Shown here one piece after another: positions 36,432 to 47,917 of a DNA stretch of 64,000 nucleotides. Under the pieces are notes generated by a model. The model searched no databases. It worked only from the letters and a program-made list of their open reading frames with translations, and was not told the origin of the DNA. Source of the DNA: Kribbibacterium absianum (GTDB lineage: Bacteria; Actinomycetota; Coriobacteriia; Coriobacteriales; Atopobiaceae); contig NZ_JASJEX010000004.1 in the NCBI RefSeq assembly GCF_030067705.1, positions 186,001-250,000 on the forward strand. Direction: 5' to 3'. The number at the start of each line of letters is the position of its first letter. The first letter of the stretch is position 1. The position numbers were made by a program, and so were the translations under genes.

Positions 36432-37688
36432 TTAGTCCAGCGGCTGGTACTGGCCCGACTGGATGATCATGCCCTTGGGGGTCTTGGTCACCTCGCCGCT
36501 GTCCGTCCAGGTCATGTCCTCGCCGGTGAGGCCGGAGTACTTGAAGTCCGGCGCCGTGATGGCCGCCACCAGCTTGTCGCAGATGTCGGAGGCGCTCATG
36601 TCCGGCGTGCACTCGGCGTTCTCCAGGGCCTGCTTCACCACGCACACGCAGTCGTAGGCGTCCGCCGCGAACTGGTTGGGGTTCTCATCGGAGCCGGAGA
36701 CCTTCTTGTACTCCTCGACGAACTTCTTGGTCTTCTCGTCGTCAGCGGTCGCCACGAACGGGGTCAGCAGCATGACGCCCTCGGCCAACGAGGTGTCGAA
36801 GCCCTCGAGGCCCAGGATGCCGTCCATGCCGTCGACGCCGAAGAACTTGGGCGCATAGCCCATGTCCTTGGCCTGCTTGAGGATCAGGGACGCCGGCTGG
36901 TAGTAGATGGGCAGGAAGACGAGGTCCGCCCCCTTGTCCTTGGCGTCGTTGAGCTGCGTCTTGAAGTCCGTGGCGGAGTCGTCCGTGAAGGAGGTCTCGG
37001 ACACGATGTCGAGCCCCAGCTTCGCGGCCTCGGCCTTGAACTTGATGTAGATGCCCTTGGAGTAGGCGTCGGAGTTATTGTAGATGACGGCGATCTTCGT
37101 GCCGAGGTTCTTGTCCTTGATGTACTCGGCGGAGGCGGTGCCCTGGTTGGGGTCCGTGAAGCACATCTGGAAGACGTTGCCCTTGCGCTGCTCGGTGATG
37201 TTGCCGTCGGTGTCCGGCTGGCCGCCGATGACGTCCGTGGAGCTGGCGGACGGCGTGATCTCGAAGATGTTGTCGGCGTTGGCCTCCTTGGAGACCGACA
37301 CGCAGGGGCCGGTGGTGGTGGTGCCGATCAGCACCTGCATGCCCCAGTCCTTGAGGGTGTTGTAGGCGTTGACGGACTTCTCGGGGTTGTGCTCGTCGTC
37401 CTGGAAGTTGAGCTCCAGCTGGGCGCCGCCCGCGGCGTTGAGCTCATCGACGGCCACCTGGGCGCCGTACTTGCAGGCGGTGCCGTAGATGGCGGCGCCA
37501 CCGGTCAGGGGGCCGATGCCGCCCAGCTTGAAGGCGTCGCCCGAGGTGTCACCGGAGACGGTGCCCGAGTCGGCGTCAGAGCTGGCGCCCGATCCGTCGT
37601 TGCTGTTGCCGCAGCCGGCCAGTGCGATCGCGCTCACGGCAACGGCGGTGCCCTGCAGGAAGTTGCGGCGGGTGAACTGCATACCCAT
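36432..37688 (-). CDS. livK: Branched-chain amino-acid binding lipoprotein LivK
   Basis: The 418-residue substrate-binding protein has an N-terminal twin-arginine signal (FTRRNFLQG) and lipobox LAGC (Cys at about 26), so it is probably a Tat-exported lipoprotein. A Ser/Gly/Asp-rich linker follows. The body has the type I periplasmic-binding fold: KLGGIGPLTGG, NLEL-type strands, PSASS in the ligand pocket and VIYNNSDAYSKG at the hinge. It delivers Leu/Ile/Val or related amino acids to LivHMGF. The ATG has GGGGGAGA at 6 nt. It is first in the operon, transcribed from the 211-bp gap before murJ; no clear promoter was identified there. Confidence 0.92.
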   Translation of the reverse strand: MGMQFTRRNFLQGTAVAVSAIALAGCGNSNDGSGASSDADSGTVSGDTSGDAFKLGGIGPLTGGAAIYGTACKYGAQVAVDELNAAGGAQLELNFQDDEHNPEKSVNAYNTLKDWGMQVLIGTTTTGPCVSVSKEANADNIFEITPSASSTDVIGGQPDTDGNITEQRKGNVFQMCFTDPNQGTASAEYIKDKNLGTKIAVIYNNSDAYSKGIYIKFKAEAAKLGLDIVSETSFTDDSATDFKTQLNDAKDKGADLVFLPIYYQPASLILKQAKDMGYAPKFFGVDGMDGILGLEGFDTSLAEGVMLLTPFVATADDEKTKKFVEEYKKVSGSDENPNQFAADAYDCVCVVKQALENAECTPDMSASDICDKLVAAITAPDFKYSGLTGEDMTWTDSGEVTKTPKGMIIQSGQYQPLD

Positions 37689-37899
37689 GGTTTCTCTCCC
37701 CCTGTCGTGCGCTCCTGAGCCTGCTGCCAGGGCGAGCCCTGGATTCGATGCATCGGTGAACGCGCGGATAATTGGGGCAAATGGTAGCGGCTCGCGCGCC
37801 GCGCGAATGTTTTGTGGTCCCTGTTAAAACCGCCCTGAAACAGAGAGTTCACCCACGCGGGAGGCGGGGCCCGCAGGGGTCGTCAGACAATCGCGAGGG

Positions 37900-40149
37900 C
37901 TAGGCGCGGCCGAGCAGCGAGCGGAGGAAGCGCGCCTCCGGCATCTTGAGCGCGAGCGCCAGCCCGTAGGTCACGAGCAGCGCCGGAACGCCGCCGAGCA
38001 CGCAGAGGATGAGCCCGGTGAGCAGCCCCGTGGCCGTGAGCCCGAGGTAGGTGCCACAGGCCCAGAGGATCGCCCCGCCAACGGCTGCGCCGGCAACGCC
38101 CACGGCAAACGACCGGACGAACGACCCCGCCATGGCCCCGAGCCCCAGCGCGCCGATCTTCCGACGCAGGTAGAGGAAGGTCACGACGTCCACCGCGACG
38201 AAGTAGATCGAGGACGAGAGGCCCACCATGTTGAGCCCCCAGATCGGCGTGCAGAACACGCACACGGCCACCTGGATCGCCGAGCCCACGATGTTCGCCA
38301 CCGCGTAGAACGTCATGGCCCGCTGGGCCGAGCAGATCTTCTGCAGGTACATGCAGAGCCCGTAGAACGGCAGACCCAGCCCGAGCATGCAGAGGTACTG
38401 CGCCGTCATCGAGGTCTCCTCGGCGGTGAAGTTGCCGGAGTTGAGCATCGAGATGAGCTCGGGCGCGAACACGATGAGGAACAGCCCGAACGGCGCCATG
38501 AAGAAGAGGATGCGCGCGCTGCCCGACCCGATGCCGCGCTTGAACCCGGCCGTGTCGTTCCGGGACGCGAGCTCCGAGAGCTCGGTGAACATCGTCGTGG
38601 TGATGGGCACGACGAGGATCGCATAGGGCAGGCTGAACCACAGGCGCGCGTAATAGATCACCGCCGCACCGCTCGCCGTCACTTGGAGCGCACAGCTGGA
38701 CTGCACGGACACCGTGACGAACGTGCAGATGGTGACCGCGATGGACGGGACGCCGATGGAGAGGGTCTCCTTGAGGGCCGGGTCGTGCAGGTCCACATAG
38801 GGGCGGATCTTGATGCCCTGCCGGCGCAGCGACGGCACGAGCATGAGGACCTGCACGAGCACGCCCGCCGGGTTGCCGATGGCGAGCAGCAGCACGGCCA
38901 GCGTGGGGTTGGAGTCGAGGAAGAACGCGTAGCCAAAGAACGACGCCATGCAGATGAAGTTGTTGAAGATGGGCGCCGCCATGGACCAAAGATAGTCGCG
39001 CTCGGCGTTGAGCACGCCCGAGAAGATCGACGACAGCGCGTAGAGCAGCACCTCCACCGCGAAGAAACGGAACAGGTAGGTGGCGAGCCCGTAGTCGAAC
39101 TCCGACGTCGCCCCCACGGACTGCGTGAGGACCACCTGGTACGCGAAGACGATGCCGAGCACGGTCACCGCGCCCATCAGGATGGACACGAGGCTCACGA
39201 GGTTCGAGGTGTAGCGGTTGGCGGCATCACGGCCGGCCTTGCGCTTGACCGACATGTAGACGGGCAGGAACGCCGTGACGAGCATCCCGCCCACGACGAG
39301 GTCGTAGAGCTGGCTCGGCAGGTTGTTCGCCACCGTGTAGCAGCTGGCCACGACCGTGACGCCGAGGGCGTAGGCCTGGCTCCAGGACCGCAAAAAGCCG
39401 GTGAGGCGGCTGATGAGCACGAGGACGGACATGGCCGCGGACGACCGTCCCACCTGGTTCTCCAGGTCGGTCGAGGATGCGCTGGCCTCGGCCTCGCGCT
39501 CGTCGCCCCCTTCAGCCACGACCGCGTGGGGCTCCTCGGCCAGGTCTGCGGGCGCATGGAACTCCCCCACGTCGATGGAGTCCACCGGCTCGCCGTACGC
39601 GAGGTCGGGCTCCATCGCGATGGCCTCCCACTCCTCGGTGGCCGTGAGCGCAGGGGCGCCGGGGGCCACGTCGTGCGACCCCTCCTCGAGGCCCTGCGGG
39701 GAAAGGCCCGGACCGTCCGTCACAGGCGGGACCGCCTCCGCCCCTTCGACGTCCACTGCGACGGCGGCATGAACCCCGGCCATGGCCTCCTCGACGGCCA
39801 GGTCCCGCAGCCTTGCGCGACCCTCCTCGCTCACATGGACCGCCTTGCCCGGGGTGCGGCGTGCACGGCGGCGGTTCTGTGCGCCCGCCGCAGCCTTCAT
39901 GAAGACCCCGGTCGAGTCGGCAGGCTCCAGGTCGGCCTCAGGGCCCGGTCGGAAGTGCGCGCCCTGAGGAACGTCGCTCGAGCGATGCGCCGGCGTCCTT
40001 TGCACCCGTCGCGACGCCTCGAGGGAGGCCACCCACATCGCGGTCTCGCCAGGATCCACAGGCGCGCCCGCGTGGGCCGTCGGCATTGCGCCGGTGCCCT
40101 CGTCCGGCCACGGCTCCGCCTGCGTCTGGGGTGCAAAGTGCTTTGCCAC
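37900..40149 (-). CDS. murJ: Lipid II flippase MurJ with long N-terminal extension
   Basis: The C-terminal ~510 residues form MurJ/MviN with 14 hydrophobic segments, starting SSAAMSVLVLISRLTGFLR. Conserved features are VANNLPSQLYDLV and the AFLPVYM region of helix 2. MurJ flips lipid II for peptidoglycan synthesis. The first ~235 residues are hydrophilic, rich in Ala, Glu and Pro, and without recognised domain; they should lie in the cytoplasm. GTG 40149 (GGAGG 4 nt upstream) is preferred. GTG 40164, overlapping the ybaK stop by 4 bp, is an alternative. No C-terminal pseudokinase domain like that of mycobacterial MviN is present. Confidence 0.88.
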   Translation of the reverse strand: MAKHFAPQTQAEPWPDEGTGAMPTAHAGAPVDPGETAMWVASLEASRRVQRTPAHRSSDVPQGAHFRPGPEADLEPADSTGVFMKAAAGAQNRRRARRTPGKAVHVSEEGRARLRDLAVEEAMAGVHAAVAVDVEGAEAVPPVTDGPGLSPQGLEEGSHDVAPGAPALTATEEWEAIAMEPDLAYGEPVDSIDVGEFHAPADLAEEPHAVVAEGGDEREAEASASSTDLENQVGRSSAAMSVLVLISRLTGFLRSWSQAYALGVTVVASCYTVANNLPSQLYDLVVGGMLVTAFLPVYMSVKRKAGRDAANRYTSNLVSLVSILMGAVTVLGIVFAYQVVLTQSVGATSEFDYGLATYLFRFFAVEVLLYALSSIFSGVLNAERDYLWSMAAPIFNNFICMASFFGYAFFLDSNPTLAVLLLAIGNPAGVLVQVLMLVPSLRRQGIKIRPYVDLHDPALKETLSIGVPSIAVTICTFVTVSVQSSCALQVTASGAAVIYYARLWFSLPYAILVVPITTTMFTELSELASRNDTAGFKRGIGSGSARILFFMAPFGLFLIVFAPELISMLNSGNFTAEETSMTAQYLCMLGLGLPFYGLCMYLQKICSAQRAMTFYAVANIVGSAIQVAVCVFCTPIWGLNMVGLSSSIYFVAVDVVTFLYLRRKIGALGLGAMAGSFVRSFAVGVAGAAVGGAILWACGTYLGLTATGLLTGLILCVLGGVPALLVTYGLALALKMPEARFLRSLLGRA

Positions 40150-40160
40150 GGGGCCTCCGC

Positions 40161-40652
40161 TCACTCTCGTGTGATGTCGGCCACGGTGGCCTCGACGAAT
40201 CCGACAAGCTCCTCGGGGTTCAGCACGAGCGACAGGCCGCGGCGACCCCCGGAGACCGACACCGCGTCGAACAACAGCGCGGCCTCATCAATGATAGTGG
40301 GGAGGCGCTTTCTCATCCCGATGGGCGAGCACCCTCCACGAACATAGCCCGTCAGCGGCTCGAGATCCCGCACGTGAAGCAGCTCCAGGCGCTTCTCGCC
40401 CGCCGCTGCGGCGGCCTTCTTGAGGTCCAGCTCCTGCGACACCGGGATGCAGCACACCACGGGGCCGTCCGAGCCTGTGCAGACGAGGGTCTTGAACGCG
40501 GTGTCCGGGTCCTCTCCGAGCAGCCGCGACACGCCGAGGCCGTAGTCGTCGCCCACGGCGTCGGGATCGTACTCGAGCGCCTCGTACGCGATGCCGGCGC
40601 TGTCCAGCTCGCGCATCGCGTTGGTCTTCTGCAGCTTGGGGCGCTTTGGCAT
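40161..40652 (-). CDS. ybaK: Cys-tRNA(Pro) deacylase, YbaK/EbsC type
   Basis: The 163-residue protein has the YbaK fold: TNAMRELDSAGIAYE at the start, DTAFKTLVC, VVCCIPVSQELDLKKAA, and GYVRGGCSPIGMRKRLP. The last block is the family signature with the catalytic Lys environment. It clears Cys mischarged on tRNA(Pro). The ATG has GGAGG 4-5 nt upstream. Its stop meets the murJ start, so the two may be co-transcribed, though the functions are unrelated. Confidence 0.92.
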   Translation of the reverse strand: MPKRPKLQKTNAMRELDSAGIAYEALEYDPDAVGDDYGLGVSRLLGEDPDTAFKTLVCTGSDGPVVCCIPVSQELDLKKAAAAAGEKRLELLHVRDLEPLTGYVRGGCSPIGMRKRLPTIIDEAALLFDAVSVSGGRRGLSLVLNPEELVGFVEATVADITRE

Positions 40653-40742
40653 GGGCCCTCCGGGTGTCGCGTCCTCGTTTCTCGGAGTGTCCGGTTTAGC
40701 ACATGGCGGCCGACCGGGCGCACGGACCTGGGGCGTCGGCGC

Positions 40743-41441
40743 TCAGACCCACCAGACGAGCAACAAGGGCACGAACGCGGCCGGCACCAGGTTCGCCACC
40801 TTGATCCTCGTGACGCCGAGCATGTTGAGTCCCACGGCGAGCAGCAAGAGCGACCCCGTGACCGTCATGCGGGCCACCGTGACGTCCGTGAGCACCGGCG
40901 ACAGCAGGCCGACGAGCAGGCTGAGCAGCCCCTCGTAGGCGAACACGCAGAGCCCCGAGAACGGGACGCCGACGCCGAGCGAGGCCGCCATCACCACGAC
41001 CACGACCATGTCGATGACGCCCTTCGCGATGAGCGTGGTGTGGTCCAGCTCGAGCCCGCTCTGGATGGACCCGACGATGGCCATGGCCCCTGTGCAGGTG
41101 AAGAGCGTCGACGAGACGAAGCCCTCCGAGAAGCGCCCGAGCGCGGCGCTGCGGGAGAACCGCCGCGTGAGCCGTCCCTGCACCCAGTCGCCGAGCCGCT
41201 GCACCTGCCCGTCAATGTCGGCAGCGGTGCCGACAAGGGTCCCGACCACGATGCTGACGATCACGACGAGGGCGTCCACGTCGCCGACCATGCCCTGCAC
41301 CGCCACGAAGATCACGCAGAGGCCGAGGGCCTCCATGAGGAGGTCGCCGAGCGACTGCGAGACGAAGCGCCGTAGCAGGAGCCCCGCCGTCCCACCGGCC
41401 ACTGTGAGCAGACCGTTGATCAGCGCGCCGACAATGACCAC
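40743..41441 (-). CDS. DUF554 family membrane protein
   Basis: The 232-residue protein has 6-7 hydrophobic segments and DUF554 features: an N-terminal VIVGALINGLL, FVSSTLFTCTGAMAIVGSIQSG in the middle and GLNMLGV near the end. The family is conserved in many bacteria; its transport substrate, if any, is unknown. GTG 41441 follows GAGG by 4 nt and precedes the first helix; the frame open to 41474 has no support. It lies 100 bp downstream of uvrA on the same strand, with the uvrA terminator between. Confidence 0.82.
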   Translation of the reverse strand: MVIVGALINGLLTVAGGTAGLLLRRFVSQSLGDLLMEALGLCVIFVAVQGMVGDVDALVVIVSIVVGTLVGTAADIDGQVQRLGDWVQGRLTRRFSRSAALGRFSEGFVSSTLFTCTGAMAIVGSIQSGLELDHTTLIAKGVIDMVVVVVMAASLGVGVPFSGLCVFAYEGLLSLLVGLLSPVLTDVTVARMTVTGSLLLLAVGLNMLGVTRIKVANLVPAAFVPLLLVWWV

Positions 41442-41512
41442 GGGGCCTCGTCCCCTCTGCCTCGGAAGTTCCAAACGCAGGGGATTGTACCGCCGACTGG
41501 CGGCCGGCCGGC

Positions 41513-41542
41513 AAAAAAGAAGGGCGCCCGGGGCGCCCTTCT
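41513..41542 (-). terminator. Rho-independent terminator of uvrA
   Basis: A nearly perfect palindrome (41518-41529 with 41531-41542) forms a stem of ten or more base pairs. On the minus strand six T follow (41513-41518). It starts 4 bp after the uvrA stop. Confidence 0.85.
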
Positions 41543-41545
41543 CGC

Positions 41546-44482
<2,937 letters not shown>

Positions 44483-44551
44483 TGGTTGGTTCCTCCTGCT
44501 GAGTAGAGTTCGTCCACAGACCCGTTCCGAGCCATGGACGAACAATTGTAC

Positions 44552-45481
44552 TCAAATGTAGGAGGTCGCCGCGTCCTTCCACAGAACCACAGCATCGGAC
44601 CACATCTCGTCCAACTCGGCGTCGCCAAGGCCACCGAGCGCGCCGTTGAGCAGCCCGAGCAGCTCGGCGTCCTCGTTGCGGACGGCCATCCGAAGCCCGG
44701 TCTCGTCGGCACAGAGCTCGCTCGAGGGGATCGGCGCGCACACGAGGTCCGGCAGGTCCGCGTCCACCGACTCGAAGGAGCGACGCGCCACCACGGTGGC
44801 GTCGAGCTCCCCGGCCTGCACCATCGAGAGGGGCTCGCTGCGACGGCCGGGGACCACCATTTCGACGACGCCGGGCAGCTTCTGGACCACGCGCTCGAGG
44901 TCCGAGGAGTCCCGCGTCCCCATGCGCGCACCCGCAAGGTCCGCGACCGTGCGGGCGTCGGCGTAGGCGGAGTCCGCCCGGCACACGACGGCGAGGTCGT
45001 AGCTGCTGTAGGGGTCGGAGTAGGACAGAGAGCCGCCATCGTTGCCGTTGAAGAAGGACGACGCGACGACGTCGATGTAGCCCTTCTCGAGGCACGAGGA
45101 GAGGCTCACCAGCGGGATGTCCACGAAGTGCACCGGCACGCCGAGGACGCCGGAGACCTTCTCGAGCACGGCCACGTTGAAGCCGGCGCCGTAGTCCTCC
45201 TCGCCGTCGAGCTCCACCGCGCCCGGCGTGGCCGCGTCGACGAGGGCCTCAAAGGGCGGCCGCGAGAAGTCGAGCCCCACGCGCAACGAGTCGCTGCTGA
45301 CGCCCGCCTGTTCGAGCAGGGAGTCCGAGCGCCGGCACGACGCGAGCGAGAGCCCCGCCGCCGACCCCGCCAAAGCCATGGCCGAGAAAGTCGCCGACAG
45401 GTGACCCACACCAGAGAGGAAGCTCCGGCGGCTCATCTTCTGAAGCACTGGCGATGCGGTGCGTCCGCGCGCTGCACACAT
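44552..45481 (-). CDS. Amino-acid-type substrate-binding lipoprotein (SBP_bac_3-like), orphan
   Basis: The 309-residue protein has a twin-arginine signal (MSRRSFLSG at about residue 16) and a later lipobox (LASC), so it is probably a Tat-exported lipoprotein. The mature part follows the SBP type 3 order: LRVGLDFSRPPFE, GFNVAVLEKVSGVLG, SSCLEKGYIDVVASSF, SYSDPYSSYDLAVVC and MGTRDSSD. It would capture a polar amino acid or similar solute. No permease or ATPase gene is adjacent. ATG 45481 (AAGGGA upstream) is chosen over an in-frame start at 45568, which overlaps the promoter. Confidence 0.8.
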   Translation of the reverse strand: MCAARGRTASPVLQKMSRRSFLSGVGHLSATFSAMALAGSAAGLSLASCRRSDSLLEQAGVSSDSLRVGLDFSRPPFEALVDAATPGAVELDGEEDYGAGFNVAVLEKVSGVLGVPVHFVDIPLVSLSSCLEKGYIDVVASSFFNGNDGGSLSYSDPYSSYDLAVVCRADSAYADARTVADLAGARMGTRDSSDLERVVQKLPGVVEMVVPGRRSEPLSMVQAGELDATVVARRSFESVDADLPDLVCAPIPSSELCADETGLRMAVRNEDAELLGLLNGALGGLGDAELDEMWSDAVVLWKDAATSYI

Positions 45482-45539
45482 GGCGCCGTTCCCTTCAGAG
45501 AGGATCCAGAGTCCAGAGCGACCCGGTCTCCTGAAGCGC

Positions 45540-45568
45540 ATGTTAAACCGTGCTGAATAAAAGGTCAA
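45540..45568 (-). promoter_or_regulatory. Sigma-70-type promoter of the orphan binding protein
   Basis: TTGACC (45563-45568) and TAACAT (45540-45545) are exactly 17 bp apart on the minus strand, 59 bp upstream of ATG 45481. Confidence 0.65.
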
Positions 45569-45619
45569 ATGCGGACACAGGTTGCGTTTATCGGTTTTTT
45601 AGCAGTCCCAATGTATAGG

Positions 45620-45643
45620 TCGATGCATAGAGGTTCGCATCGA
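45620..45643. promoter_or_regulatory. Inverted repeat in the divergent spacer
   Basis: TCGATGC (45620-45626) and GCATCGA (45637-45643) form a 7-bp inverted repeat about 50 bp upstream of the binding-protein promoter. It may be an operator for either divergent gene. A TTGACA at 45861-45866 could be part of a promoter for the SDR gene at 45930. Nothing else was recognised in 45569-45929. Confidence 0.35.
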
Positions 45644-45929
45644 ATGATTTCTCATCCTGAATTCAAGGCACCCTACCAGCAACGATGCGCACACGGTCGC
45701 CGCAGCGGTGCCACAGGCGGGGAATAGACGTTTCTGAATATGCGTTCAGATTTCTCGGTGACAGTTTCGCTTTTCTTCACAGGTACTGGACATATCGAGG
45801 GAGTCAGGTGCGAGGATGCGCCGCTCCCCCGCTCCTGGTTGCCTTTCGTGCGCAACGACGTTGACAACGGACAGAGCCCATTGGGCATCATTTCAACAGT
45901 GTCTCAGGAAACCAAAGAAAGGAGAGACC

Positions 45930-46679
45930 ATGCTTCTCGAAGGAAAGGTGGCCGTCATCACCGGCGGCACCCGCGGCATCGGCTTCGCGATCGCCAAGGG
46001 CATGCTCGCCGAGGGCGCCAAGGTGGTGGTCTGCGGCTCCCGTCAGGAGACCGCCGACAAGGCCGTCAGGGCGATCCTCGACGAGGACCCGGACGCGCCG
46101 ATCAAGGGCGCCGCTCCCGACCTCACCGTCGAGGCCGAGATCCAAGAGCTGCTCGACGAGGTGCGCCGCGACTGGGGCTCCATCGACATCATGGTGAACA
46201 ACGCCGGTATCTCCCAGCGCACCCCGCTGGTCGACTACACGCCGGAGGAGTTCGAGAAGGTCATGGACATCAACGTCAAGTCGGTGTTCAACGGTTGCCA
46301 GGCCGCGGCCCGCATCATGGTGGACCAGGGCACCGGCGGCGTGATCCTCAACACCAGCTCGATGGTGGGCACCTACGGCCAGCCGTCGGGCGTGGGCTAT
46401 CCCACGTCCAAGTTCGCCGTCAACGGCATGACCAAGTCGCTGGCGCGCGAGCTGGGCAAGCACCAGATCCGCGTGAACGCCGTGGCACCGGGCGTCACCG
46501 CCACCGACATGCTCACCGCGCTGCCGGAGGAGCTGGTGCAGCGCATCTCGTCCACCATCCCGCTCGGCCGTCCGGGCCAGCCGGAGGAGGTCGCCAACGC
46601 CTACGTCTTCCTGGCGAGCGACAGGGCCAGCTACATCACCGGCGCGGTGCTGCCCGTCGACGGAGCGACGCAGGTCTAG
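45930..46679 (+). CDS. Short-chain dehydrogenase (FabG-like SDR)
   Basis: This 249-residue classical SDR has TGGTRGIG (cofactor loop), NNAG, the catalytic Ser in TSSMVG, Y-x-x-x-K as YPTSK, and a C-terminal ITGAVLPVDGA. CGSRQ after the second strand puts an Arg next to the ribose site, hinting at NADP(H). Such proteins include FabG, sugar and hydroxysteroid dehydrogenases; sequence alone cannot choose. The ATG has AAAGGAGAG upstream. It is monocistronic with its own terminator, which argues against a fatty-acid operon role. Confidence 0.82.
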   Translation: MLLEGKVAVITGGTRGIGFAIAKGMLAEGAKVVVCGSRQETADKAVRAILDEDPDAPIKGAAPDLTVEAEIQELLDEVRRDWGSIDIMVNNAGISQRTPLVDYTPEEFEKVMDINVKSVFNGCQAAARIMVDQGTGGVILNTSSMVGTYGQPSGVGYPTSKFAVNGMTKSLARELGKHQIRVNAVAPGVTATDMLTALPEELVQRISSTIPLGRPGQPEEVANAYVFLASDRASYITGAVLPVDGATQV

Positions 46680-46724
46680 GCTCAGGTCCCGCGTCTTCGA
46701 TGGGTCACCCGGCCCAAAAACAGA

Positions 46725-46758
46725 GGGACACCCGGTGCAGCATCGGGTGTCCCCTTTT
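46725..46758. terminator. Bidirectional Rho-independent terminator
   Basis: GGGACACCCG (46725-46734) pairs perfectly with CGGGTGTCCC (46744-46753), loop 9 nt, followed by CTTTTCTT on the plus strand and by T-rich sequence on the minus strand. It ends the SDR gene and the convergent flavoprotein gene. Confidence 0.85.
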
Positions 46759-46759
46759 C

Positions 46760-47380
46760 TTATCGGATGAAGTTGGTCTGGACCGCCGGCTCGTGCAGCG
46801 TGCGCTGGACGCCGTTCTCCTTGCCGGCCTCCAACAGGCGCAGCGTCCAGGCCAGGTTGTGCCCGAGGTTCCGCATCACGTGCATGCCCTCCTCGTCCTG
46901 GCGCACCTCCGCGGGGCTGTTGCCGTGGACCATGTTCCAGTAGTCCGACCCCACCACCAGCATGTTGTTGATCAGGAAGTACTGGTTGAGGCGTTCGAGC
47001 GTGGCCGTGGTCCCGGCGCGGCGGGCGCTGCACACGGACGCGGCGGGCTTGTAGGAGAGCTTGCCGCTGGCCGCGTAGAAGAGCCGGTCGAGCACGGCGC
47101 ACAGCGCGCCGTTGGGCCCCGAGTAGTACACCGGCGAGCCCACCACGAGGGCGTCGTGGTCCGACAGGAGCGGGATCAGGCGGTTGACGACGTCGTCGCA
47201 GGTGCAGAGCCCGGTGCGGCGGCACAGCCGGCACCCCAGGCAACCCTGCACGGGCTCCTGCGCCACGTTGACGATGGTGGACTCAACGCCCTCCTTGGAG
47301 AGCGCGTTGGCGACCTCCGCCAGCGCGGTGTAGGTGCAGCCCTTGAGGTGCGGGCTGCCGTTGAGCATGAGGACCTTCAT
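46760..47380 (-). CDS. Flavodoxin-like NAD(P)H-dependent oxidoreductase
   Basis: The 206-residue protein has the FMN phosphate loop LNGSPHLKGCTYTAL at the start, then a Cys-rich segment CLGCRLCRRTGLCTCDD, and VVGSPVYYSGPNGALC for the isoalloxazine site. The C-x-x-C-x-x-C spacing resembles iron-sulfur flavoproteins of the NADPH-dependent FMN reductase superfamily, so an extra Fe-S cluster is possible. It would carry out one- or two-electron reductions of quinones, nitro- or azo-compounds, or act as electron carrier. The ATG has GGAGG 6 nt upstream. The electron acceptor is unknown. Confidence 0.8.
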   Translation of the reverse strand: MKVLMLNGSPHLKGCTYTALAEVANALSKEGVESTIVNVAQEPVQGCLGCRLCRRTGLCTCDDVVNRLIPLLSDHDALVVGSPVYYSGPNGALCAVLDRLFYAASGKLSYKPAASVCSARRAGTTATLERLNQYFLINNMLVVGSDYWNMVHGNSPAEVRQDEEGMHVMRNLGHNLAWTLRLLEAGKENGVQRTLHEPAVQTNFIR

Positions 47381-47531
47381 GGATCGCCTCCGGTGATTTC
47401 AGGGTCTTCGCGAAACGGTCGCAGCCCCTCATCCTAGCCGCTTACAGCCCCGCTTCAAACAAATGACCCTGCTAGACTGATCCGGTTGCAACAGTCGGCC
47501 CCGGACGTCCGGGGCTTAAGGAGGTTCATCC

Positions 47532-47816
47532 ATGGCAGCCAAGATCGTCGTCGCCTGCGGGTCCGGCATCGTCACGTCCCAGACCGTCGCGAGCAAGGTG
47601 GAGCGCCTGCTCGCCCAGCGCGGGGTCGACGCCAACGTGGAGGCGGTGGAGATCACCGGGCTCAAGCCGGCCCTTCGCGACGCCGACGCCTACATCGCCA
47701 TCGTCAAGACCGACGACAAGTTCAAGGTGCCGGTGTTCAACGGCGTGGCGTTCCTCACCGGCATGGGCCAGGACGCCGAGCTGGACAAGCTCGTGGACGT
47801 GGTGCGCGACAAGTAG
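47532..47816 (+). CDS. PTS EIIB component, galactitol/lactose-type, orphan
   Basis: The 94-residue protein begins AAKIVVACGSGIVTSQTVA. The Cys of VACGSGIVTS lies in the P-loop and is the phosphorylation site of the GatB-like EIIB fold. EIIB passes phosphate from EIIA to incoming sugar held by EIIC. No EIIA or EIIC gene is adjacent; the gene is alone between an oxidoreductase and its own terminator. The ATG has TAAGGAGG 7 nt upstream. The partner EIIC must be elsewhere, or the protein has a regulatory role. Confidence 0.85.
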   Translation: MAAKIVVACGSGIVTSQTVASKVERLLAQRGVDANVEAVEITGLKPALRDADAYIAIVKTDDKFKVPVFNGVAFLTGMGQDAELDKLVDVVRDK

Positions 47817-47841
47817 GCGCGCCGCGAGCCATCGACCCCTG

Positions 47842-47876
47842 CAACGAGGCTGCGCCTGTCGGGTGCGGCCTCGTTG
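47842..47876. terminator. Terminator between EIIB and the convergent FAD gene
   Basis: CAACGAGGC (47842-47850) pairs with GCCTCGTTG (47868-47876), with further pairing inside. TTCGTCTT follows on the plus strand, a moderate U-tract. Confidence 0.65.
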
Positions 47877-47917
47877 TTCGTCTTAGAGGGCGCAAGCGGG
47901 GCGACGCCGTCCCGACC

